NCBI GenBank assembly: GCA_038373885.1
Contig: JAWZYV010000674.1
Span: 186,001 to 250,000 of the forward strand
From: Cheiracanthium punctorium
Taxonomy: Eukaryota > Arthropoda > Arachnida > Araneae > Cheiracanthiidae
Length of the DNA: 64,000 nucleotides
Direction of reading: 5' to 3'
Shown here: in pieces, positions 49,272-59,466 of the stretch
Position numbering within the stretch: the first letter of the stretch is position 1
Layout of the letters: every line of letters begins with the position of its first letter
Notes under the pieces: model-generated
What the model saw: the letters and a program-made list of their open reading frames with translations, nothing else
Told to the model about the DNA's origin: nothing
Database searches by the model: none
Made by a program: the position numbers and the translations under genes

Positions 49272-49528
49272 CACTGCAAAAAAAAAAAAAAAAAAGTCCG
49301 TAAAATTTACAGAAAGAAACTGTGAACCAGGACGCCAGTGTATTTCCGTACGTTTTACATGAGTCTTTCGTAAATTTTACAGATTCTCAATTTATTTTAC
49401 AGAAATCCTTGTATTCGGGAAAAAAAAAAGTAAGGAAGACTTCTGTAAAATATATGGAAATAAACTGGCGTCTTGTCGGACAGGTTTTTTTTTTTTTTTT
49501 TTTCCCAGTTTGAGACTTTTTTGCAGTG
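49272..49528. mobile_element. 257-bp TA-flanked MITE, family M, copy 1
   Basis: Ends TA-CACTGCAAAAAA on the left and its complement TTTTTTGCAGTG-TA on the right. Inside, GGACGCCAGTGTATTTCCGT on the left is the inverted partner of GGAAATAAACTGGCGTCTTG on the right. Words of the form CTGTAAAATTTACAG recur throughout. A second copy starts about 400 bases downstream. Non-coding. TA duplication suggests the Tc1/mariner superfamily. Confidence 0.8.
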
Positions 49529-49924
49529 TACGATGCATAATATTCAAATTGAACATACTTAAGCTTAGGTAGAACAACATTTGTGTGGGAAAAAAATATT
49601 TACTCTGACAGTGTTCCACATACACTGAAAAAAATGCATTAAAATTCAATTATAATTACGAACTTACGATCTTTTTTACAGACAGATTTTTAGCTGCTAA
49701 ATCCATAAAAATTATAATTAACGAATCATTTACAACCATGCCGTAAAATAAACAGCTCATTCATTAATGAGCTTTCTCCCTCCCTCTCTCCCCCCCCCCC
49801 ACCCCGCACCACCACTAAACTATTTTAATAATTTGAGAAAATATACACCAGTATAAGCTTTGAAAAATAAATAAAATTTCTCAGGATTTAACCAATGTGT
49901 TAGTTGCCTAAATTGAAGTGAGTG

Positions 49925-50098
49925 CACAGCAAAAAAATTCCGTCAAATTTACGGTAAAAACTATTTGTACGGAAAAAAATCTGTAAAACATTTCGGACGA
50001 CTTCTGTAAATCACACGGAAATAAACTGGCGTCCTGGCTGGCAGTTTCCCCCCCCCCCCCGTAAGTTTGATACTTTATTTTTTTTTTTTTTGAGTGTG
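49925..50098. mobile_element. TA-type MITE, family M, copy 2 (decayed)
   Basis: CACAGCAAAAAAATTCCGTC on the left, then ACTTCTGTAAATCACACGG and GGAAATAAACTGGCGTCCTG as in copy 1, and a decayed right end TTTTTGAGTGTG. A C13 run (50048-50060) interrupts it. An isolated ACACTGAAAAAAATG at about 49622 may be a third fragment. Confidence 0.7.
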
Positions 50099-50459
50099 CT
50101 TCTAAGTTCTGTTTAATGCGCACAAACTCTATACGCTATTTTTTAAACTAGCATCACTGGACGTTTTTTTTTTTTGGGGGGGGGGGGAAGATTTCTAGTA
50201 GTATGGTTCGACATTTTTATCTATATTGACATATTCGTCTCCTTTTCAAAATACTTACCAAGCAAAAGCAAAATGTAACAAAGCGTACATCTACAGATTT
50301 ATAAAATTCGACACAACGCGACAGAAAAAGCTTTTTATAGTACGGAAAATGATTTTCAAGCCTATTTTCTAAAAAACTATCATTCAGTACGCGAAGTAAA
50401 ATCGACATTTAATACGCATACTTTTCGCTTTAAAGAAAAAAAAAAGAAAAAAAAGCGGA

Positions 50460-52230
50460 GCACTCAATAATTAAATACTCGCCAACACGTAAATACTAAC
50501 TACACTCCAGATCTGTAACCTTTACATTGAAAAAGATACACTGGCTATTTTCTACGCGGCATTAAGCTGTAAAAACAAGATCTGCATCTATTTTTGTAGC
50601 GAAAAAAATAACCGTCTTCATTGCTCAGCATCAAGAAAACGCCAAATCCTGTACGCGTCCAACACGCTAGTTTATTGGATGCCCTCGGTGCAAGAGACAA
50701 ACCTCCGTAACAAACCTAAAATTTTAAGAAAAAAGCTCCTACATATGTTGACGAAGACATAGAAAACAAAAGTACTCGAGACTAAAGGTGGATGCGATTT
50801 TCGAAAAAGCCAACAGCTTACAAAAGCATCCATTCTACAGCGATGTCACTCAATTACCAGTATCGAAAAATACATGATCAGAAATCAGCTGAAAAAAAGA
50901 TCTTACAGGCGAGGAAAGAACGAGAGGAGGGAGTCACTGCGGATTGGAATGTATCAATTTTAAAAAGTAAAATAAAAGTGGCTGTTGAAATTGGCGAAAA
51001 AATCATCCTTGCCAATCGACATCGGAGAAGGCAGTCAAGTCCTTTTATTGAAAATCATAAACAAGGGGGCGGTAATCTGGTTTAGAATTTTGCAGAGAAT
51101 TCTCTGTTTTCATCTTCTGGCCGTCGGGTCTCTTACAATAAAGCAAAGCATCTTTATTAGGAATTTTCTATTAATTTTCTGAAGGCGGGAGATGCTCGTG
51201 CACATTTTTCTTGTTTCGGTTTAGGCGCGAAACACTTCCCGAACATACTGAAGACAAAAGTCAACTAAGCTTTCAGCGGAAACTACTAATGCTCGGAACA
51301 AAACAAAATGACTTAAGAAATATTCATGCACAGCTTCAGTTTCTAAAAGACAAAAGTCTTCCGTTAATTCTTGAAATAACTAACTTGGATTTACGCCATT
51401 CGGGAAAAATTTTTAATCCGTCGGAAGAAACATTTGTAGTTGATCAAACGACGGGGATTACTCTTCGACAAAAGCACACAGATTAGAACTTTTTCATTTT
51501 TTGCTTCGTAAACGACATACAGAAATTATCAGCAAACGGAAAGATTTTTTTTTTACGTCTATTAAGTGGAAAGCCATTTAAAAATGTCCGCTCCAATTCG
51601 GCATGCGTGCATTAGCCCTTTCAAAGATTTCCCAATCAGTAATGCTCCGACGCTAACAAACGAGCGCCCGTGAATTTTAATGCTTTTGAACTCGGTGACG
51701 AAAACTTTGAAATGGAAGGAATTAAAATCGTCGGGGGCGAAAACACCACGGGAAAAAGACAATGGAAACGCCAGGCGACAGCCTTACATAATAGAAAATT
51801 ACTTAAAAGCAGAAGATTTCTTTAATCTGATTTCGGTTTGTTAGCGTCTCTTATTAGAACTCGTTCATCGAAAAGACACTTGAATGAAAAAAGCAGTTTT
51901 AAAACAACGAAGAATTTACTCAAAATATATAAATGTTCAACAATTCAGAATTTTGATTCGTACTCTTTCTTCCCTTCTAAAGTTGAGATTTTACAAATTT
52001 TATCCCGAACTCGATGCATTAACATTTTACTACAGAAATATTTTACGAAAGTAGTAGGATTTCTTCGAGACTTAGCAAAAACAAAGACTCGACGAAACTA
52101 GTCGATTGGAGGAGAGATTGCAAATGTCGACCGAGATAAACCGAAAATTCCATACTTGTTATAATTACTTTAAGTAAAAAGAAAATTGTCTCCATTAGAT
52201 TCCTGTAGCGTAAGATGTTTCGGGGATTGT
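50460..52230. other. Long less AT-rich unique stretch, nature unknown
   Basis: About 1.8 kb with few homopolymers and higher GC than its surroundings, bounded by MITEs upstream and AT-rich sequence downstream. No inverted-repeat ends. Several plus-strand frames are open for 87-97 codons (50792-51085, 51211-51486, 51838-52101), but they are in different frames, share no domain, and their translations look unstructured. It could be a conserved non-coding block or an unrecognised exon-bearing region. It is the best place in the window to look for conservation. Confidence 0.3.
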
Positions 52231-52450
52231 TAAATAACATCGAGTAATTCTATTCAAAGTTAATGGATTCGATGATTTCTTATGTCATTTTAATAAGTCT
52301 ATTTCATATTTATTCCTTAATTATAAGAAGCTTGAATTAGGACAGATAAAAATCGATAGCATTTTAGAGAAACAGAGATTTTAGACAGAGAAACCATTCT
52401 GAGAAAAGGTTCAGCTGTTTTTAAATATGCAAGGCGCAAAGACTGAACGC

Positions 52451-52725
52451 TCACATGAATTCAGAGGTTTCGATTTCAATAATTCAAAGAGTATAAATAC
52501 ATATATATAAATATACACACACACATACATATATGAGACGATACCAATTAATAAATACTGGTTATACATATTTTAAATTTATTTCTAAAATTAAACATAG
52601 AAGAGGAAAATAATTCTTTCTTAGTTGAATGAAAGTTCTTAACTTTCACGTGAATTCAAGGGTTTCGATTTCAATAAGTCAAAGAGTTTAAATACATATC
52701 TACATATAAAATACACACAAACACA
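52451..52725 (+). repeat. Two direct copies of about 80 bp, period about 195
   Basis: 52451-52529 reads TCACATGAATTCAGAGGTTT, CGATTTCAATAATTCAAAGA and a TA/CA-rich end. 52646-52725 reads TCACGTGAATTCAAGGGTTT, CGATTTCAATAAGTCAAAGA and a similar TA/CA-rich end. An old tandem duplication of about 195 bp, of which only the first part stays recognisable. Confidence 0.85.
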
Positions 52726-52739
52726 GGTTCTCGTTTACT

Positions 52740-54718
52740 TTCTACTTAAATTTTACAATTACATAAAAGGTTATGAAGTAGCCAATTATAATAAACTTTT
52801 GGAACATCGCATGCAAAAAGATCAATAAAAGTATTTCATGCAGACAGGAATTCTCCCTCAAATTTTGCTGCTGACAAAATTGGAACAATGGAATACCTGT
52901 GAGCTTCACTTTCAAAAAGCCTCTGCCAAAATGAATTCAAAATTGCAAATAAACCTAAGTATTTTTCTATTATCCGATTGAAGTAGTGTTTTGCGATCTA
53001 TTTGTTTCTCTTTAGACAGCGTAAGAACTTCCATCTTTGCAAAGTCCTTCCCCATTTTTAATTTCGAGAACACATAAAGAACCAATTTCTCCCAATTTCT
53101 AACTTCAGCCCTCAAGATACTATAAGATTAGGTTACAGACTAGCTGCCTGACATACACATTTAAAATTAAAAAGCTCCGAGCCAAACTTTAAAAACTGAC
53201 TAATTACATAATTCAATTCTTCGTCTGCTCTCTAAAATAGTAAATTGCATAACCTTGATCGAAGAAACCAAACTTTCATCTTGAACCCTTTGCCTTCTCT
53301 TTAACCTTCTTCAGATTAGGACCGTCTTCTCTGATTGATTTTTTTAACGTTTTTATCTTCACTATCAGAGAGCAAACCTTTTAATTTAAAATTTTAAACA
53401 AAGTTTGAAAAATGTCAATTATAAATTTTCCATTTTGAAAACTCTTGTCTTTACTTACAATCAAAAACGCCTTGGAATTTAAAATATCAAAAATCAGTTG
53501 ACAAAAATCATAATTGTAAGCAAATCACAGTATAATTTTAAATGAGCCTATTTCAATTGCCTTTTTTAAGGAAATCTTTTCCTTATACCCATAATTTCTT
53601 AAAATCTTAACTATTGAGAAAAAAATAATAACAATAATAACTGAAAAAACACTCAAAATACTGGTGTTAAACGATAAAGTAATTAAAAAACTTTGTAAAA
53701 AACACACATAAGAAGTAAACACACATAAGAAGTAACAATAATAACTTGTTTAAACTGGGCTGTCCTCTCGTGTTAAGTTACAAGACTTGGCAAATCTTAC
53801 GTGACAATGGAAATTGGGAGCACAAGTTTGTTTCATTTCACTCAACTCATGCCTTGCATGGAAAGTTCATTTTTGTAAATATTTTATTTTCATTTATTTT
53901 ATTTTATTTTTTTGCAACCAATGCCATTAATGTTATCTTTACAAATGCAACCAATTCTGAAATTAATAAATGAGCAGTTGGGTACAGGCAAAAAACAAAC
54001 CGTAAACCAAATAGGTCGGTTGCCTGTCCTCCGTGAAACTGTAATAGAAAATAATTCTTTTTATATATGAGGCTAACACATCTGATTAGATAAAACTGAA
54101 TAAGCTTCTTTCAACTCTATTTAACAATTGAAATTCAAATTATAATTTAAAATAAATTTTAGTAATACAAACCAATTTAGTTAAATTACTCTGCAAATAG
54201 TACGAAGAGCTTTGAATAAATGTGTATGCAGTAACATAAATCGGGGTTTTCCTAATTATTTTACAGGTGCCCCCATTTTCTACAGTAAATGACTAAAAGT
54301 TAAAATAATTAAAGCCCAAGGGAAACACATCGGACAGCTTTCTAACTCCTCCAGGCTAAATTTCTTAAATGTGGTTTTAGAAGTTTTCACACTTGCATCT
54401 TCCACCCCATTCTCAACCCTATCTATTTTATTGGATTAATGAATCACAACACCTTCTCCACTACCTTGACAAAAAAAATTTCTTCATTTCAGTAGCACCT
54501 TTATGTTTCTTGAAACAAATAAGGTATCTTATGCTGAATAGTTTGCTTCTTCTTGTCCATCTTTAACATCAAAATAACTATGTAAATAATAAATTTGTTC
54601 AAAATCATTTTATGAAAAGAAAACTCACTTGCCTACTAATGAGTAGTTTTATTCCCCCCCCCCTCCGAATCCCAAAATCGTCTACTAGTTTTAATTTGTA
54701 TCAGACGACAAATAAATG

Positions 54719-54720
<2 letters not shown>
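52740..54720. other. AT-rich non-coding stretch
   Basis: No transposon ends or domains. A 17-bp direct repeat AAACACACATAAGAAGT occurs twice in tandem near 53699-53733. AT-rich throughout, with a C10 run at 54654-54663. Confidence 0.5.

Positions 54721-54721
<1 letters not shown>

Positions 54722-54756
<35 letters not shown>
54722..54756. repeat. T35 homopolymer
   Basis: Thirty-five T in a row followed by GGGCCAACCCAATATG. It could be the poly(A) tail of a minus-strand retroposed copy, but the following 150 bases do not match any SINE in this window and no coding remnant is visible. Confidence 0.9.
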
Positions 54757-54757
<1 letters not shown>

Positions 54758-54933
54758 GGCCAACCCAATATGTGTATTTATTTTCTATTCAAAAACAAAT
54801 TGATACACTATGTAGCAACGAAGTACAAATAAAACATACTCAAAGTATAGCAACGTTTACTGTAAAAGAATTTCTTTTCGCGAAAATGAAGATATCGGTG
54901 ATTTCGCGAATTTTATATGAATAGAACCGAAAG

Positions 54934-55012
54934 TTGAAAAATACCGAAAGTGCCTAAATATAGAACCCTTTTTGCATAAATCATTTTAAGAAACTTCCTT
55001 TTATCTTAATAG
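54934..55012 (+). repeat. Direct repeat, copy 1 (about 78 bp)
   Basis: TTGAAAAATACCGAAAGTGC, then CTAAATATAGAACCCTTTTT, then GCATAAATCATTTTAAGAAA. The second copy at 56643-56720 differs in only a few positions. The two bracket the transposon at 55406-56511. Confidence 0.9.
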
Positions 55013-55405
55013 TTCGTCCCTCCCTCCCCATTTAGAATGGCTTCAAAGAAGCGGGTATAAATATTGTAAGTGAATGAGCTGCATTCTATTAGTTGAATTA
55101 TTGTTTTATATTCAAGAAATAGTTGTCAGAAAGAAAGTTGCCAAGAAAGATCTTGTAACTGTATAATAAATCATTAAATTTTGGCAAGTGAAAAATTTCT
55201 GACGATGAAGTTCCAAATTGTGGCGGGAAATTCCGGGAAGGGCGTATATATAGCTTTCAGTGACGCGAGCTGTCCTCTCCTGGCAAGCAAACAAGCAAAC
55301 CTAATAAATCTGTTTAAGATAAATCAATGATGAGGAGGGATTATTCCTAGGTTACTTATTCTAAAACCTGTTTGTAATTTTAATGACAACACTAACAACG
55401 TATAT

Positions 55406-56511
55406 GGGGTATTTTCAAAATTGGACGCCATTTGGAAATTAAAAAAGCAAAAATACAATTTAAAAATAAGTATTTTTTTTTTCATAATATAAAACATACC
55501 TTGTTTCTGAACATTATTTGAGTATTATTTCTTCCTTTTTTTTTTTTATTCGATTTTTCCATTATCAGACTTGATGAAATTTGTCATGTCTGTTACCGGA
55601 CATTTCCTTTGTAATTTGTTACGCTTATGTTTATTACAAAATAATGCAAAGTGATGTATTACATAAGTATAGAGTTCTTTTGTCCATATAATATAGTCTT
55701 TCCCATTTAAAAATATTTTTCATTTTTTTATAAATTTTTGTTTGTCATGTTTGTCACTTATTATAGTAACAGACATGACAGTTCAAAGAACAAAAATTCA
55801 TGAGTCTAAATAATTCCACAAGAACTTGAAAAAAAGACATTAATTTGGGCTAAAATGCTAATTACCTATATTAATCAATTGAATTAACAAACAAATAAAT
55901 GTATTTTATACAACTAATTAAGGTAACAGACACGACATGCAATAAAAATACTTATCACAAATAGGCTTTTGCTTTTTCAGTCAAATGCCAAAAACTCAAG
56001 AAGTCTGTTTATACTTCTTTTTCGACCATGCTCTGATGGTAAACAGGTATTGCTATTCTATCCGGACATTCAAATTTCAATTTTGTTGTTTAAAAATTTG
56101 AAAATAATGTATGGTAACAGACATAACATCAATGTCCAGACAGCTATATTTAATTACCAAAAGTCTTGTATTTCTCTTAAAACCTTAAAAAAAAAAAAAA
56201 ACTTTTCATAATGTAACGTAAACTCCATTTCACAATGTTAAAGCATGCCAGGGCAGAAATTTAAGTTTTGGGGCAGTAATTCTGCATAACACGTTTTATG
56301 TTCTATGATTCGGACAGCTATATTTCAGTATCTTCTCTACTCATTTCTTTTAAAAAATTTTATTGAATAGCATGTTTTTTAATATACTGTTTCAGTACTG
56401 GAAACTGCCTGATAAAAACCATCATAAAAAGAAGAATCATTTAAATTTTCTTATACCTTGTAAAATTTTTTAAAGCGGACAGCAAATGGCACCGAATTTT
56501 GAAAATGACCC
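55406..56511. mobile_element. 1106-bp inverted-repeat transposon with internal 16-bp motif array
   Basis: Left end GGGGTATTTTCAAAATTGGA and inverted right end GGGTCATTTTCAAAATTCGG, followed on both sides by GCCATTTG. Flanked by ATAT (55402-55405 and 56512-56515), a possible 4-bp duplication. Five copies of GGTAACAGACATGACA or close variants lie inside: minus orientation at 55582-55597 and 55743-55757, plus at 55764-55780, 55922-55937 and 56113-56128. No transposase motif was recognised; the 80-codon frame at 55969-56211 begins after a TTTTTCAG acceptor-like site but shows no known domain. Superfamily not assigned. Confidence 0.75.
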
Positions 56512-56642
56512 ATATGCTTCCCGTTTAAACTACCAGTTTTCCGTGGAGGGGGGTGGGGGAAGTTCTCCATTATATATAAAATAAAGAATAGAAAACTATT
56601 CTGCAATATTCCCATGGACGAGTCAAACCAATAATGCAACTA

Positions 56643-56720
56643 TTGAAAAACACCGAAAGTGCCTAAATATAGAACCCTTTTTGCATAAGTCATTTTAAGA
56701 AACTTCCTTTTATCGTAATA
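56643..56720 (+). repeat. Direct repeat, copy 2 (about 78 bp)
   Basis: TTGAAAAACACCGAAAGTGC, then CTAAATATAGAACCCTTTTT, then GCATAAGTCATTTTAAGAAA. Partner of 54934-55012, same orientation, 1.7 kb apart. Confidence 0.9.
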
Positions 56721-56729
56721 TTTAGGATT

Positions 56730-57480
56730 CCGGGATCATTCGGATCATCCGGGCACGAGGTAAAAAGCAGATAGTTATTAGCTAAAAATAATGTTTTCCG
56801 AATTTATATTATACAGAATAGCTTAATCATTACTATTCGTATTCTTTTTGTTCCCAAGATGTGAGCTGTATCCCCAACTACAGAATCATTGATGTATCCC
56901 ATATTGTTAAAGTCTGTGTACAAATTACTCCGATTGCATGAAATTTGTAAAGCAATGAGAACAAAATACGTATTAAGCGATTTTTGCTCTAGTCTGTAAA
57001 AGTTTATAACAACACTATATCAACCATGAGATTCATTCAAATTTCATTAGCCTGATAATCAGCATAAAAATATTAAAAAGCGTGTTTGAAAAGAGCTTAT
57101 ATAACTCAAGGTACCGAGTTAAGGAAAAGTATGATGGCGGCTATAACCCAGGCATAATCAGGAGGATGACAAAAATCTGCAAAGTAGAGACTCCAGAAGA
57201 TGCTTTTGAACGATATTTTTGGATGTGTGACAGGGACCCATCAAGCGAATTCAGGTAGCCTGCCTCAAAGTAAGAAGTCACGCTGATGAATTACAGAATG
57301 GAGGAGCGACAAATAAAAGTTTGCACCCCGACGCACAGTAGCTAAATTTACGAAAAAGTTGTCCAAAACTATTTACTACACGCGTAGCCACAAAAAAATT
57401 TTGGGGATGTTCAAATAGAAGTTTTTATCAAAGAGACTTAATTTACTACTATTTTAAGAAAATTCAAATTATGGGGAGTC
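56730..57480. other. Non-coding stretch with a less AT-rich island
   Basis: Starts with GGATCATTCGGATCAT, a short direct repeat. 57110-57350 is less AT-rich and includes a 30-40 codon stretch without stops, but no domain. No transposon ends. Confidence 0.4.
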
Positions 57481-57485
57481 ACAGG

Positions 57486-57544
57486 TAGAGATGGATGCGA
57501 GACGAGACGAGACAGAAATATTTTCGGTCTCGTGTCCATCCCTA
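57486..57544. mobile_element. 59-bp hAT-like MITE
   Basis: Ends TAGAGATGGATGCGAGAC and, inverted, TAGGGATGGACACGAGAC. Flanked by GTCACAGG (57478-57485) and GTCATAGG (57545-57552), an 8-bp duplication with one mismatch. The whole element is little more than the two inverted ends around AGAAATATTTTC. One of the shortest plausible hAT derivatives I can see here. Confidence 0.75.
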
Positions 57545-57889
57545 GTCATAGGCCCTCGGGCTTCTAGCTCTTCCAACTAAATCCGGAAGTCAATGACTCA
57601 GAGTTCCACTGAATATCTGGAACAAAGTTTCCCTAACTATTCCAGGATTTTCAGTCATTTTTCATAAAATTCCAGTCAGTCATTGTTATGTTTATTGAGA
57701 TATAAATTTATCGTTTATATACAACCTATCACAAACTGATCCGCGCTACGGCTTGCATTGAATCCTCTCTTGTGACATTTAATCCAAAGTAGCATGATGT
57801 TATAACAAGAATGCAGTTACTTCCAACTCAACACATTCTATTTGTGCACAAAGTAAATATAGTATACCCTACAACATATAATACTGACT

Positions 57890-58515
57890 TTCTTTACAAA
57901 TCCTGCGTTTTTACTCATTTATATTAATTTTTCACAAAAACGGCTTGGTATATATAATTCCAGTCGAATGAAATTTGGTGACATGAAGAGGTAGGTGGTA
58001 GTGACTCACCACAAACAATATGTATCGATTATTTTTCAAAAATTTAAACAAATTTTAAGGTACTGCAAAAATTCCCTTTTATTGTTTGTTTGAATATTAC
58101 GTAACGGCGACTGAAGCTAATGAAATGACATTTTTTAATGTGATAGTTGGTTACTCAACATAAATAGCAGGACCCTCAATTTTTTCTTTCAAAATTTTAA
58201 AATTTTTATTTATTTACTTATTTTTTGTGTGTGGAAAAATTATGTAAAATTTTCCTAAAGGATCATGTTAAAATATATAAAGTTAATCAAAATCCAGTAA
58301 CAGACAAGGCAATAGCTGGAATTGAATTATAATATTTGAACTTTTTCGAAATCAAAAAATATTTTCAAATTCTGTAAAAATAGTGTAAATTTTTTTTGTG
58401 TGTATTACTTGAAAACGGTTAATGAGACTGAATTGAAATTTTGTTTCGTAGTAGGTGGTTACTCAATTAAAGATGTAGACTTTAAATTTTTTAATCCTTT
58501 TTTTTCAGGTATGAC
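57890..58515 (+). repeat. Three diverged direct copies of a roughly 130-bp unit
   Basis: A unit with the order CTG(C/T)AAAAA-T, TTTGTTTG/TTTGTGTG-type run, AACGG(C/T), GA-(T)GAAAT, and then GGT(G/T)(A/G)-T-ACTCA-C/A occurs around 57905-58010, 58065-58160 and 58372-58500. For example AGGTAGGTGGTAGTGACTCA, ATAGTTGGTTACTCAACATA and AGTAGGTGGTTACTCAATTA. Spacing is irregular. It may be a decayed tandem array or a multi-copy internal repeat of a larger unknown element. Confidence 0.5.
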
Positions 58516-58820
58516 GTAAGTTGGGAAAAGCTTTTGCACATCACGTAAAATCATCTAAATGTAATAAAGTCAAACGTTGCAACGTTAAATAAAGACAGCT
58601 TGACATTAAAAAGCATTTCGCAAATATTCGCTTTTCAGTTCAATGTCCATTTCATGTATTTGGCCTTTTAGTGTAACTTTAAATGATCTCTTGGTGTTAA
58701 AAAATCATTCCACTTAAATAAAAAAGATTTATTAATTGATAATTTGACAAAAGAAAATTGTATCAATACTTTTTAACCTGCAATATTTTTTACGATACAG
58801 AGATGATATTTCTTTGTCTC

Positions 58821-59462
58821 CTATACCTATGCCAATATGCTAATTTCCTTCTTTATAGCGCCACAATGCAAACTAAAATTCACTTTTCGAAGATCTGCGA
58901 GATATATTAACCCGTCAACGAGGGTACTTCAGCTAGTGTATGTCTATATGTATGGTATATATACACACGCGTACGTAGAGTGTGACCCGTATACATTGGG
59001 ACAAACTTTAAACGGATGTGGGGGACATAATAAGGATTTAGAACCGCATAGGGATGTGGGGTTGGAAACGTCATCTTCAGATGGCTGTTAATAATCACTT
59101 TGGAAGACGTATTGAAATAACCGTGAACTTTCCGACTATGGTTTGTCAAAAACTAATGGTTCTTTCACAGAAAGCACTTGAAAATTGACATTTAATTTTT
59201 TTTTTTCATTTCATTGATGAAATTCTCATAGACAAGCCCAATGTCAATTAAAGTCGATTAAGAAATTAGACGTACACTTCAACACTTTTCGCAGAGTGAT
59301 TATTAAAAAGGTAACCGAAAACGATATTTTTCACCACATATTGCTGAGTGTTTGAATCTTTATTATATACTTTACCTCCCCTTAAAGTCTATCCCAATCC
59401 TTATGGGATGTATATTAAAATGCCCCCCCAAAGAAGTAGCACGAATACTATATATATGAATT
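58821..59462 (+). mobile_element. Foldback element, family F, tandem copy 1 (uninterrupted)
   Basis: Begins CTATACCTATGCCAATATGC and ends ACTATATATATGAATT. The inner part TAATAATCACTTTGGAAGAC and TTCAACACTTTTCGCAGAGT matches the foldback element at 6100-6536. Arms are inverted relative to each other but more diverged than in that copy. The whole unit is repeated almost identically at 59467-60498. The junction forms a small palindrome (TAGCACGAAT ... ATTCGTGCTA). The reading frame at 58837-59091 is a shadow and recurs in copy 2. Confidence 0.8.
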
Positions 59463-59466
59463 CGTG

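Noticed and set aside
50792..51486. Two adjacent open frames as exons of one gene
   Set aside because: They are in different frames, neither translation shows a domain, and I found no convincing donor/acceptor pair that joins them in phase.
54722..54756. Retroposed gene copy ending in this T35 tract
   Set aside because: No coding remnant or target duplication was seen on either side.
54934..56720. LTR retrotransposon
   Set aside because: The direct repeats are only about 78 bp, lack TG...CA boundaries, a primer-binding site and polypurine tract, and there is no gag/pol remnant between them.
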